From Bacillus rubiinfantis (lineage in GTDB: Bacteria > Bacillota > Bacilli > Bacillales > Cytobacillaceae), in the NCBI GenBank assembly GCA_000752035.1, contig CCFE01000021.1:1-64000 (forward strand): a DNA stretch of 64,000 nucleotides, in the 5' to 3' direction. This document shows positions 7,022-14,348 of this stretch, in pieces. The position numbers and the translations under genes were made by a program. How positions within the stretch are numbered: position 1 is the stretch's first letter; each line of letters starts with the position of its first letter. A model generated the notes under the pieces. The model saw only the letters and a program-made list of their open reading frames with translations. It was not told the DNA's origin and made no database searches.

Positions 7022-7267
7022 ATGAAGAAAAAGCAACATAAACCAGCACAGAAAAAAGACGATTCTGCCTTAACGCTTAAAGATATGATTAATCAGGACT
7101 TATTTAAGCAATTAAAGGCACAGCAAGAGCAATTAAAAGCAGAAGAGGAGAAAAGGAAAGCGCAAGAGGAACAGAAAAAACGCGAAGAGAGAAGATTGAA
7201 AGAAAAAAATAAGTCATTCGAAGAGTTGCTGAACGAAAGTAGCATGAATTGGAAAGAATTTAAATAA
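7022..7267 (+). CDS. yqkE: YqkE family protein (DUF3886)
   Basis: An 81-residue, highly charged protein: KKKQHKPAQKK at the start, then TLKDMINQDLFKQLKAQQ, a Glu/Lys/Arg coiled-coil (about residues 38-65) and the conserved end SFEELLNESSMNWKEFK. It matches YqkE by sequence and by position next to yqkF. The frame is open upstream to 6899, but AAGGGAGAA stands before the ATG at 7022, where homology also starts. Function is unknown. Confidence 0.85.
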   Translation: MKKKQHKPAQKKDDSALTLKDMINQDLFKQLKAQQEQLKAEEEKRKAQEEQKKREERRLKEKNKSFEELLNESSMNWKEFK

Positions 7268-7292
7268 CAGAGAGCGGAACGGCTCTCTGTTT
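7266..7292. terminator. Bidirectional terminator between yqkE and yqkF
   Basis: Perfect stem ACAGAGAGC / GCTCTCTGT between two convergent genes. It overlaps the first base or two of each gene end. Confidence 0.7.
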
Positions 7293-8202
7293 AGCGATGT
7301 TCTTGATAAATATTTGCTTTAGTCAGGCTTTGAATCAAGGCGACTTCTGTCTCAGTTAAGGCTTTGCTGTTCACTGCTTTTGCATTCTCACGGACTTGTT
7401 CCGGACTGCTGGCACCGGTAACGACAGAGGCAACTGCAGGATTAGCCAAATTGTATTGCAAGGCAATTTCCGTAAACAATCGTGACGCCGCCAATCTCTC
7501 CTTTAACATCGGCAATACCTCTCGTAATTCCGCAAGGCTGTAATCGAGATAGCCTTTTTCGGCCATTTTTTCCAATAATTTATCGCTTAACAGTCCCTTT
7601 GCAAGCGGTCCACGGGTAACGATACTTATGCCATGTTCTGCGAGCAATGGCAAGGCCTCTTCTTCCGGCCGCCTATCCAAAATACTGTACTGCATCATTA
7701 CCGAGACTATATTCGACTTTTTCACATATTCACGAATCACATTCGGACGAATCGAAGAAATGCCATAATAGCGGATGAACCCCTCTGCCTTCAGCTCCTC
7801 AAACGCTTCAATCGTTTCCTCAATCGAATCAGCAATAGTTCCACCATGAAGCTGATACAAATCAATATAATCTGTTCCCAGCCGTTTCAAGCTTTGTTTA
7901 ACCGCTTCTTTGATATAGGCTTTTGACGGGTCCCACGTCCAGCCTGTCCGATCATCCTTCCAGCGATTGCCAACCTTTGTTGCAATAATCACTTGTTCGC
8001 GGACATTTTTTAAAGATTTTCCCACTATTTTTTCATTTTCACCGAAATCATATAAATCAGCGGTATCAAAATAATTTACCCCTTCTTCAAGGGCGGTCTC
8101 AATAATATCACGGGCCGCCTTTTCTGCAATTCCTATCGACATGCAGCCAAGTCCTAGTTGTGATACCATCAGCTCTGAATTCCCAAGCTTGTTTTTTTGC
8201 AA
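7291..8202 (-). CDS. yqkF: Aldo/keto reductase YqkF
   Basis: A 303-residue NADPH-dependent aldo/keto reductase of the TIM-barrel fold. The catalytic tetrad is visible: Asp and Tyr in NYFDTADLYDFGENE (about 43-57), Lys in VIIATKVGNRW (about 76), His in DLYQLHGG (about 118). It lies beside yqkE as in B. subtilis. Start is a TTG at 8202 with GGAGGGA five bases upstream. Physiological substrate unknown; probably detoxification of carbonyls. Confidence 0.92.
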   Translation of the reverse strand: MQKNKLGNSELMVSQLGLGCMSIGIAEKAARDIIETALEEGVNYFDTADLYDFGENEKIVGKSLKNVREQVIIATKVGNRWKDDRTGWTWDPSKAYIKEAVKQSLKRLGTDYIDLYQLHGGTIADSIEETIEAFEELKAEGFIRYYGISSIRPNVIREYVKKSNIVSVMMQYSILDRRPEEEALPLLAEHGISIVTRGPLAKGLLSDKLLEKMAEKGYLDYSLAELREVLPMLKERLAASRLFTEIALQYNLANPAVASVVTGASSPEQVRENAKAVNSKALTETEVALIQSLTKANIYQEHR

Positions 8203-8263
8203 AAAAATCCCTCCGTTCTTTATTAATATTAATCAAGAACGGGGTAGACTACAAACTGTAAGC

Positions 8264-8398
8264 TTATGAAGTTTGGTTGATCTTTTGTAGCCAATCTGAA
8301 ACAAAGTGGTAGTTTTTATTATACTCCTTTAGCTTTTGCACGACCTCCCAGCCTTTACCAACGAGAACAATTCCTTTCTCATGAACATACAGTTTCAC
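8264..8398 (-). CDS. mciZ: MciZ, mother-cell inhibitor of FtsZ (44 aa)
   Basis: A tiny gene easily missed by automatic calling. The GTG-started product (VKLYVHEKGIVLVGKGWEVV...KLKEY...VSDWL) aligns from memory with B. subtilis MciZ, which has the same GVVLVGKAWEI, KLKEYGR and KDWI blocks. MciZ binds the minus end of FtsZ filaments in the mother cell and blocks Z-ring formation during sporulation. Position between yqkF and divergent nudF is conserved. GGGAGG precedes the GTG. A sigma-E-like -10 (CATACATT) lies upstream at 8427-8434. Confidence 0.88.
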   Translation of the reverse strand: MKLYVHEKGIVLVGKGWEVVQKLKEYNKNYHFVSDWLQKINQTS

Positions 8399-8426
8399 CC
8401 ATATCCCTCCCATGAAAGTATGGTAA

Positions 8427-8434
8427 AATGTATG
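8427..8434 (-). promoter_or_regulatory. Sigma-E-like -10 element for mciZ
   Basis: The minus strand reads CATACATT, a full match to the sigma-E -10 consensus, about 28 bases before the GTG of mciZ. The -35 (TTCTAAT about 13 bases further up) is weak. mciZ is known to be sigma-E dependent in B. subtilis, which supports the call. Confidence 0.55.
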
Positions 8435-8472
8435 TCGTGAACAACGGATTAGAACAGAGGAGTTGACCAGGA

Positions 8473-9024
8473 ATGAATAATCTTACGGAAAAAACACTTC
8501 ATAGTGAGGAAATATATTCAGGAAAGATTATTACAGTTGAGCTGCAAGACGTGGAACTGCCAAACGGTAAGGTGTCAAAACGGGAAATCGTCAAACACCC
8601 GGGGGCGGTAGCCATCATTGCGTTAACGGATGACAATAAAATGATTATGGTTGAGCAATACCGTAAAGCGCTAGATAAGGTGATTGTCGAAATCCCTGCT
8701 GGTAAACTGGAAAAGGGGGAAGAACCAGCAAGCTGTGCCCATCGTGAATTAGAAGAAGAAACAGGGTATGTATGTGAATCGCTGGAACTGCTCACCGCAT
8801 TTTATACGTCACCAGGTTTTGCTGATGAAATCATCTATTTGTATGTGGCGAAGGGGCTTACAAAGAAAGAAAACGCAGCTGCTATGGATGAGGATGAGTT
8901 TGTCAATTTAGAGGAGTTAACCCTTGAAGAGGCACTTCAGTATGTGAAGGAACAGAAGATTTTTGATGCAAAAACAATGTACGCTATTCAATATCTACAA
9001 TTACAAGAGGCGTTGAAGGGATAA
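8473..9024 (+). CDS. nudF: ADP-ribose pyrophosphatase (Nudix hydrolase)
   Basis: A 183-residue Nudix enzyme that hydrolyses ADP-ribose to AMP and ribose 5-phosphate. The complete Nudix box GKLEKGEEPASCAHRELEEE-TGY occupies residues 77-99 (GX5EX7REUXEEXGU), and the IVEIPAGKLE lead-in and the downstream FYTSPGFADE loop (Pro about 16 residues after the box) are typical of the ADP-ribose subfamily. It runs directly into the next gene: the TAA at 9022-9024 is followed at once by ATG, so the two are co-translated. Confidence 0.93.
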   Translation: MNNLTEKTLHSEEIYSGKIITVELQDVELPNGKVSKREIVKHPGAVAIIALTDDNKMIMVEQYRKALDKVIVEIPAGKLEKGEEPASCAHRELEEETGYVCESLELLTAFYTSPGFADEIIYLYVAKGLTKKENAAAMDEDEFVNLEELTLEEALQYVKEQKIFDAKTMYAIQYLQLQEALKG

Positions 9025-10191
9025 ATGAATCATTATTATGTTGATTTACATATTCATATTGGCAGAACATGGACGGGCAAACCGGTTAAAATCACCGGCG
9101 CAAAGTCGCTGACGTTTACCAATATCATAGAACATGCCCGTCATGAAAAAGGCTTGAATATGGTTGGAATCATCGACAGCCATTCACCTGAGGTTATCCA
9201 AGAAGTGGAAAGCTTACTTGCAAGTGGGCAAGTGGTTGAGCATCCTGCCGGTGGCCTAATTTTTGGTGAGTTAACTGTTATTCCTGGTTCGGAATTGGAA
9301 ATCTATGATGAAAACTGCCATGGACCGATCCATGTGCTCTGTTTCATGCCAAATCTTGCAGCCATGAAGGAATTCTCAAACTGGCTTTCCGCTCATTTAA
9401 AGAATATTCAACTTAGTTCACAACGCCTCTATGTGACAGGACTTAAGTTACAGCAAAAAGTTAAAGAGCTAGGCGGGATTTTTATCCCAGCTCATGTATT
9501 CACTCCCTTTAAAAGCCTATATGGCAAGGGGGTAAAAAGTTCGTTAACAGAGGTGTTCGATCCAGAGTTAATCGATGGGATTGAACTAGGATTAAGTTCT
9601 GATACAGAGATGGCTGACAAAATAGCTGAAATTCATCGCTATACCTTCGTTACCAATTCAGATGCCCATTCGCTGGCGAAAATTGCCCGTGAATACCAAG
9701 TAGTAGCAATGGAAGAACCAACTTTTTCAGAACTAGAAAAAGCCTTGAAAACTGAAGATGGCCGGCGGATTATGGCAAACTATGGACTCGATCCAAAGCT
9801 AGGCAAATATCATAAGACAGTCTGTAGCGAATGTCTCTATCCCGCCCATGAAGCTGATCAAGTATGTGAACAATGCGGCAGTAAGAAAATCATTAAAGGC
9901 GTGGCTGACCGTATTATGGAGTTGAAAACAACAGAAATTGGTCCTGAGGGACGGCCACCATATATTCATCAAGTACCGCTTGAATTTATTCCGGGGCTGG
10001 GGCCGCGTCTGCTAGAAAAATTAGTCAATCATTTCGGCAGTGAAATGGCTATTTTACATGAGGTTCCGTTTGCGGCGTTAAAAGAGATTGTTCCCGAAAA
10101 AATTGCTACCCTGATTTTATTGGCTCGAGAAGGTAAAATACATCTCGCAGCTGGCGGTGGCGGTAAATATGGTAAAATTGCCGAAATATAG
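9025..10191 (+). CDS. Endonuclease Q-like protein (PHP domain, zinc ribbon, helix-hairpin-helix), TIGR00375 type
   Basis: A 388-residue protein. An N-terminal PHP phosphoesterase domain has metal-binding DLHIHIG (7-13), IDSHSP (50-55), PAHVFTPF (155-162) and TNSDAHS (210-216). A four-cysteine zinc ribbon follows (C267, C270, C281, C284), then FIPGLGPRLLEKL (321-333), a helix-hairpin-helix-like element. This domain order is that of endonuclease Q, which cuts DNA 5' of deaminated bases (uracil, hypoxanthine, xanthine); the family was first known from archaea and also occurs in some Bacillus. Coupling to nudF suggests a shared nucleotide-damage theme, but this is inference. The substrate has not been shown for this protein. 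Confidence 0.85.
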   Translation: MNHYYVDLHIHIGRTWTGKPVKITGAKSLTFTNIIEHARHEKGLNMVGIIDSHSPEVIQEVESLLASGQVVEHPAGGLIFGELTVIPGSELEIYDENCHGPIHVLCFMPNLAAMKEFSNWLSAHLKNIQLSSQRLYVTGLKLQQKVKELGGIFIPAHVFTPFKSLYGKGVKSSLTEVFDPELIDGIELGLSSDTEMADKIAEIHRYTFVTNSDAHSLAKIAREYQVVAMEEPTFSELEKALKTEDGRRIMANYGLDPKLGKYHKTVCSECLYPAHEADQVCEQCGSKKIIKGVADRIMELKTTEIGPEGRPPYIHQVPLEFIPGLGPRLLEKLVNHFGSEMAILHEVPFAALKEIVPEKIATLILLAREGKIHLAAGGGGKYGKIAEI

Positions 10192-10208
10192 CTGGAGTAA
10201 CCCAAACT

Positions 10209-10237
10209 AACCCGACAGCAAAGGCTTTCGGGGTTTT
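10209..10237 (+). terminator. Terminator after the endonuclease Q-like gene
   Basis: Stem AACCCGA / TCGGGGTT (one bulged G) followed by TTTT. Confidence 0.6.
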
Positions 10238-10269
10238 TAGTCTGCTTTTTAGATTCTATTATTTTTTTA

Positions 10270-10297
10270 TCATAGAGTTGCTAGATTTGCATAGAAT
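10270..10297 (+). promoter_or_regulatory. Sigma-E-like promoter of spoIIM
   Basis: TCATAGA, 13-base spacer, CATAGAAT (7 of 8 matches to the sigma-E -10). The same geometry is seen at dacB (29019-29046) and cotJ. spoIIM belongs to the sigma-E regulon in B. subtilis. Confidence 0.6.
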
Positions 10298-10330
10298 GTA
10301 GTAATTCTAGTGAATCAGGAGGAAGCAGAG

Positions 10331-10978
10331 ATGAAAAAACGATTGTACCAGTCTGATGTAGCAGGTTATTTCCGTGAACATTCCTCAATCTTTTTATTTA
10401 TTACTGTATTATTCTTAATGGGTGTAATTTTCGGGGCGATAGTTGTTAATAGCATGAGTTTTACGCAGAAAGAGGATTTATTTTACTATTTGTCGCAATT
10501 TTTCGGGCAGATGTCAGACGGTAAAGTTGCAGAGAATAGCGATTTGTTCATGCAAAGCTTTCTTCATAATTTCAAATTCATTGGGCTTATCTGGCTCTTA
10601 GGAATCTCTATCATCGGTCTTCCAATTATTCTCATTCTCTTATTTGTAAAAGGAATGGTTGTTGGTTTCACAGTTGGTTTCCTTGTTAGTCAAATGGGAT
10701 GGAGCGGGTTTTTGCTTGCGTTTGTTTCAATTTTGCCGCAAAACTTGATTATCATTCCCATGTTCATTGTGATGGCCTCATTATCAGTAATTTTTTCATT
10801 GAGAATGATAAAAAAACAATTTATTAAAAAGTTTTCAGAGCCAATTATGCCATTATTTAGAGGCTATATTATGGCGATAATTACCGCATCCCTATTTATC
10901 GCTGCGGCATCAAGCCTTGAAGCTTATTTATCTCCGTGGTTGATGAAAACAGTAATAGATTCAATTAGTTTAAATTAA
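10331..10978 (+). CDS. spoIIM: Stage II sporulation protein M (SpoIIM)
   Basis: A 215-residue membrane protein of the SpoIIDMP peptidoglycan-remodelling complex that drives membrane migration during engulfment; SpoIIM is the membrane anchor that recruits SpoIIP and SpoIID. About five membrane segments are visible (SIFLFITVLFLMGVIFGAI near 20-38, IGLIWLLGISIIGLPIILILL, GFLLAFVSILPQNLIIIPMF, and the last near YIMAIITASLFIAAAS). GGAGGAAG lies inside the longer frame from 10310, so the ATG at 10331 is the start. Neighbour fur follows as in B. subtilis. Confidence 0.92.
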   Translation: MKKRLYQSDVAGYFREHSSIFLFITVLFLMGVIFGAIVVNSMSFTQKEDLFYYLSQFFGQMSDGKVAENSDLFMQSFLHNFKFIGLIWLLGISIIGLPIILILLFVKGMVVGFTVGFLVSQMGWSGFLLAFVSILPQNLIIIPMFIVMASLSVIFSLRMIKKQFIKKFSEPIMPLFRGYIMAIITASLFIAAASSLEAYLSPWLMKTVIDSISLN

Positions 10979-11009
10979 TTATTAATTAATAATAATTATT
11001 AAATGTTGT

Positions 11010-11024
11010 TTATAATAATTTTAT
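11010..11024 (+). promoter_or_regulatory. PerR-box-like operator upstream of fur
   Basis: TTATAATAATTTTAT matches the Per-box consensus TTATAATNATTATAA at 12 of 14 defined positions and touches the -35 of the fur promoter. In B. subtilis fur is repressed by PerR, so the site is plausible; surrounding AT-richness lowers confidence. Confidence 0.5.
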
Positions 11025-11025
11025 T

Positions 11026-11053
11026 TTGAATCTCCACCATCATCTGTTATAAT
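11026..11053 (+). promoter_or_regulatory. Sigma-A promoter of fur
   Basis: TTGAAT, 16-base spacer, TATAAT, with an extended -10 TG at 11045-11046. The start would fall about 30 bases before the ATG of fur. Confidence 0.6.
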
Positions 11054-11086
11054 AAAAAATAACAGTGGCGAGGGAGGGACTTCAGG

Positions 11087-11536
11087 ATGGAAACTAGACT
11101 TGAGAGAATAAAAAAACAGTTGCATTCAGCCAGCTACAAATTAACACCTCAGCGCGAAGCAACCGTTCGAGTTTTATTGGAAAATGAAGAGGATCATTTA
11201 AGTGCAGAAGATGTGTACCTCCTCGTGAAAGAAAAATCGCCTGAAATTGGATTAGCAACTGTATATCGTACATTAGAATTATTAACAGAACTAAAAATAG
11301 TCGATAAAATTAATTTTGGTGATGGTGTATCACGTTACGATCTTAGGCAAGAGGGTGCTGCTCATTTTCATCATCACCTGGTCTGTATTGAATGCGGGGC
11401 AGTTGATGAAATTCAAGAAGACTTACTTGAAGATGTGGAAGCTATAATCGAGCATAAATGGAAATTTAAAATAAAAGATCATCGACTTACATTTCATGGC
11501 ATTTGCCATCGGTGTCAAGTGAAAATGAAAGATTAG
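11087..11536 (+). CDS. fur: Ferric uptake regulator Fur
   Basis: A 149-residue DNA-binding repressor that with Fe2+ silences iron uptake genes. N-terminal winged helix: KLTPQREATVRVLLE (18-32), SAEDVYLLV (39-47) and the recognition helix GLATVYRTLELL (55-66). The dimerisation and metal part has HFHHHLVC (93-100), two structural zinc CXXC pairs (C100/C103 and C140/C143). The HFHHH motif and location between spoIIM and yqzK-xerD identify it as Fur and not PerR or Zur. GAGGGAGG precedes the ATG. Own promoter and terminator make it a single-gene unit. Confidence 0.95.
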   Translation: METRLERIKKQLHSASYKLTPQREATVRVLLENEEDHLSAEDVYLLVKEKSPEIGLATVYRTLELLTELKIVDKINFGDGVSRYDLRQEGAAHFHHHLVCIECGAVDEIQEDLLEDVEAIIEHKWKFKIKDHRLTFHGICHRCQVKMKD

Positions 11537-11545
11537 CAAGTGAAG

Positions 11546-11573
11546 GTCCTTTTTTAAGTAAAGGACTTTTTTA
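11546..11573 (+). terminator. Terminator after fur
   Basis: Stem GTCCTTT / AAAGGAC (11546-11552 and 11560-11566) followed by seven T. Confidence 0.75.
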
Positions 11574-11692
11574 TTTTTTCCCCAATTCTCACCTAATTAG
11601 GTATAAAACGATATGATTTTGGCATATCTTTTACTAGTATACAATGCCTGAATTGGATAGTTAGTAGATAACGTTTGGGGGAAAGGTAAAAC

Positions 11693-11917
11693 ATGTCGTA
11701 TATTAAGGTCATTTTGCAAACCTTAAAGGTGTTTATTATATTTACCGGATGCACGGTGCTTTTTTATTATGGTATCATGTGGTTATCGGAGGAATACCAA
11801 AACTATCATCGCTATGATGAACCGCAGGGGTCAGCTTTACGAGTATCCAACCCAATGAGAGAGGACGACTCTACGTGGTTTGACCGGTTAAAATTGTTTT
11901 ATTTAAATGGGGAGTAA
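11693..11917 (+). CDS. yqzK: YqzK family membrane protein (DUF4227)
   Basis: A 74-residue protein with one membrane segment near the N-terminus (VFIIFTGCTVLFYYGIMWL, 13-31) and a hydrophilic tail ending in DRLKLFYLNGE. It matches YqzK of B. subtilis in size, sequence and position between fur and xerD. A good ribosome site (GGGGGAAAGG) precedes the ATG. The stop overlaps the start region of xerD, so the two are probably co-translated. Function unknown. Confidence 0.85.
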   Translation: MSYIKVILQTLKVFIIFTGCTVLFYYGIMWLSEEYQNYHRYDEPQGSALRVSNPMREDDSTWFDRLKLFYLNGE

Positions 11918-11921
11918 TGTA

Positions 11922-12815
11922 ATGGAGGAACACATCCAGCATTTGTTACATTTTTTGAGCACTGAAAAAGGCTTGTCGCAAAATACTATTACCTCGTATG
12001 AGCGAGATTTAAACAGCTATATTCATTATTTAAAAGAAGTAGAAGGGATAGAAACATTAAATGATGTCCAGCGAGTACATATCATTCATTTCTTACTTTT
12101 TTTAAAAGAGCAGGGTAAATCACCAAAAACGATTGCGCGACACATAGCCTCTACAAGAGCGTTTCACCAATTTTTATTAAGGGAAAAAGTTACTGAACAG
12201 GATCCAACTGTCCATATTGAATCGCCACGTCTAGAAAGGGAGCTTCCAAAGATATTGACTATACAAGAGGTAGAAACTCTGTTGGAAACACCTAAACCAG
12301 TTGATCATTATGGATTAAGGGATAAAGCGATGCTTGAACTATTATATGCGACAGGTATCAGGGTAACTGAATTAATTAGCATGGATGTAGAACATATCAA
12401 CATAGACCTTGGATTTGTTCGATGTATGGGGAAAGGTAATAATGAAAGAATTATTCCTTTTGGCCGTTCTGCAGGTAAAGCAATTCACCAATATTTAGTC
12501 TCTGGGAGGGATCACTTTCTCTCCAAAAACCAGTCTGAGCCGGCTCTTTTTGTTAATCATCAAGGAAAAAGACTGACTAGACAGGGGTTTTGGAAAATAT
12601 TAAAGAAATTGGCTAAGGAAGCCGACATCGATGGGGAACTCACACCTCATACGCTTAGACACTCCTTTGCGGCCCATTTATTAGAAAATGGTGCTGATCT
12701 AAAGGCTGTACAGGAAATGCTTGGTCATGCCGATATTTCCACAACGCAAATTTATACAACTATAACCAAGACCAAACTAACTGATGTATATCGTAAATAT
12801 CATCCGCGAGCTTAG
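11922..12815 (+). CDS. xerD: Site-specific tyrosine recombinase XerD
   Basis: A 297-residue recombinase that with XerC/CodV resolves chromosome dimers at dif. The N-terminal SAM-like core-binding domain (LLHFLSTEKGLSQNTITSY) is followed by the catalytic domain with the full set of residues: Arg in LYATGIRVTEL (about 148), Lys in MGKGNNERIIPF, HTLRHSF (His and Arg, about 246-249), LGHADISTTQIYT (His about 269, nucleophile Tyr about 278). The frame opens at an ATG at 11907, but GGGGAG there serves as ribosome site for the ATG at 11922, giving the standard family length. Confidence 0.95.
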   Translation: MEEHIQHLLHFLSTEKGLSQNTITSYERDLNSYIHYLKEVEGIETLNDVQRVHIIHFLLFLKEQGKSPKTIARHIASTRAFHQFLLREKVTEQDPTVHIESPRLERELPKILTIQEVETLLETPKPVDHYGLRDKAMLELLYATGIRVTELISMDVEHINIDLGFVRCMGKGNNERIIPFGRSAGKAIHQYLVSGRDHFLSKNQSEPALFVNHQGKRLTRQGFWKILKKLAKEADIDGELTPHTLRHSFAAHLLENGADLKAVQEMLGHADISTTQIYTTITKTKLTDVYRKYHPRA

Positions 12816-12848
12816 AAGAATAATAGGTTCAATCTGTGAATGTTCAAA

Positions 12849-12880
12849 AAGTGGTCAAATATTTTTGACCGCTTTATTCT
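12849..12880 (+). terminator. Terminator after xerD
   Basis: Stem AAGTGGTCAAA / TTTGACCGCTT (one G-T pair) with a moderately T-rich tail. The 12881-13072 stretch before deoB holds a small palindrome GTCAGA-CT-TCTGAC near 12917-12930 but no clear promoter. Confidence 0.65.
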
Positions 12881-13072
12881 TGTTTTTTTAGCTCAATCTA
12901 GTAAAATATAGTTGTCAGACTTCTGACGAATGGGTGGAAAAATTTTGGCTAATCATTTTTAACCATGGGAATTATATAGTCATATGATTTGCTTTTTTTG
13001 CAAGCGTTATCAACAAGTGATGCAAAGAATTATGCTTTTTGTCATCGCTTGATAAAAAAGGGAGGAAAAAGA

Positions 13073-14257
13073 ATGACATCTGATACATACAAACGCATTT
13101 TTATTATCGTGATGGATTCAGTAGGAATTGGCGAAGCACCAGATGCCGAAAAGTTTGGTGATAAAGGAGCAGATACTTTAGGGCATATTGCCGAACATAT
13201 GAATGGCCTTCATATGCCAAATATGGGTAAGTTGGGCCTAAGCAATATTAGACCATTAAAGGGAATTGATCAGGCAGACAAACCATTGGGTATTTACACG
13301 AAAATGATGGAAGCTTCAAACGGTAAAGACACGATGACAGGTCATTGGGAAATAATGGGTTTGAATATTCAAACTCCATTCCAAGTATTTCCTGAGGGTT
13401 TTCCCGAAGAACTTATTTCTGAACTTGAACAACGAACTGGACGCAAGGTGATTGGCAACAAACCCGCTAGCGGTACAGCAATACTTGATGAGCTTGGCGA
13501 AGAACATATGAAGACCGGCGCATTAATTGTCTATACATCTGCGGACTCTGTTTTACAAATTGCTGCACATGAAGAAATTGTACCACTGGATGAGCTTTAT
13601 AATATTTGCCATATTGCTCGTGAATTAACACTCGATGAAAAATATATGGTAGGAAGAGTTATTGCCCGTCCTTTTGTGGGTGAACCAGGAAGCTTTAAAC
13701 GGACCCCAAATCGCCATGATTACGCATTAAAACCATTCGATCGCACCGTAATGAGTGAGTTGAAGGATGCTGGTTTCGATGTTATTGCGATTGGAAAAAT
13801 TTCTGATATTTATGACGGTGAAGGGGTAACAAAAGCACTGCGTACTGTCTCAAATATGGACGGCATGGATAAATTAGTAGAAACCTTTGATATGGATTTT
13901 ACAGGAATTAGTTTTTTGAACTTGGTTGATTTTGATGCCTTGTATGGACATCGTCGTGACCCAGAGGGTTATGGAAAAGCTCTTGAGGAGTATGATGCAC
14001 GGCTGCCAGAAGTGTTTGCTAAAATGACTAATGATGATTTATTAATCCTCACAGCCGACCATGGAAATGACCCTGTCGCACCGGGAACAGATCATACACG
14101 TGAATATGTTCCATTACTTGTCTACTCAAAACGGTTTACAGAAGGAAAGGAACTTCCAGTTCGCGAAACATTTGCTGATATTGGCGCCACTGTTGCCGAT
14201 AACTTTAAGGTTAAGATGCCGCAGCATGGCACTAGCTTCTTAAATGACTGCAAATAA
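13073..14257 (+). CDS. deoB: Phosphopentomutase
   Basis: A 394-residue enzyme (drm) that interconverts (deoxy)ribose 1- and 5-phosphate, feeding nucleoside sugars into central metabolism. Alkaline phosphatase-fold metal motifs are present: IVMDSVGIGEAPDA near the start, DTMTGHWEIMG (phosphothreonine loop, about 84-94), FLNLVDFDALYGHRRDP and LTADHGNDP...DHTREYVPLL near the end. The frame is open from 12989, but GGAGG precedes the ATG at 13073 and gives exactly the B. subtilis length. pdp follows; the purine nucleoside phosphorylase gene often found between them is missing. Confidence 0.95.
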   Translation: MTSDTYKRIFIIVMDSVGIGEAPDAEKFGDKGADTLGHIAEHMNGLHMPNMGKLGLSNIRPLKGIDQADKPLGIYTKMMEASNGKDTMTGHWEIMGLNIQTPFQVFPEGFPEELISELEQRTGRKVIGNKPASGTAILDELGEEHMKTGALIVYTSADSVLQIAAHEEIVPLDELYNICHIARELTLDEKYMVGRVIARPFVGEPGSFKRTPNRHDYALKPFDRTVMSELKDAGFDVIAIGKISDIYDGEGVTKALRTVSNMDGMDKLVETFDMDFTGISFLNLVDFDALYGHRRDPEGYGKALEEYDARLPEVFAKMTNDDLLILTADHGNDPVAPGTDHTREYVPLLVYSKRFTEGKELPVRETFADIGATVADNFKVKMPQHGTSFLNDCK

Positions 14258-14348
14258 TGATGCTTGATGTCTCAGTTGCTTTTTTAATAAACAATAGAAT
14301 TTATTCCAAGAAAAGCTCGGAAAATGTGTGCAAAGTGGTGAATGAACA

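Noticed and set aside
7633..7926. 97-residue plus-strand frame inside yqkF
   Set aside because: Antisense shadow of a conserved aldo/keto reductase gene.
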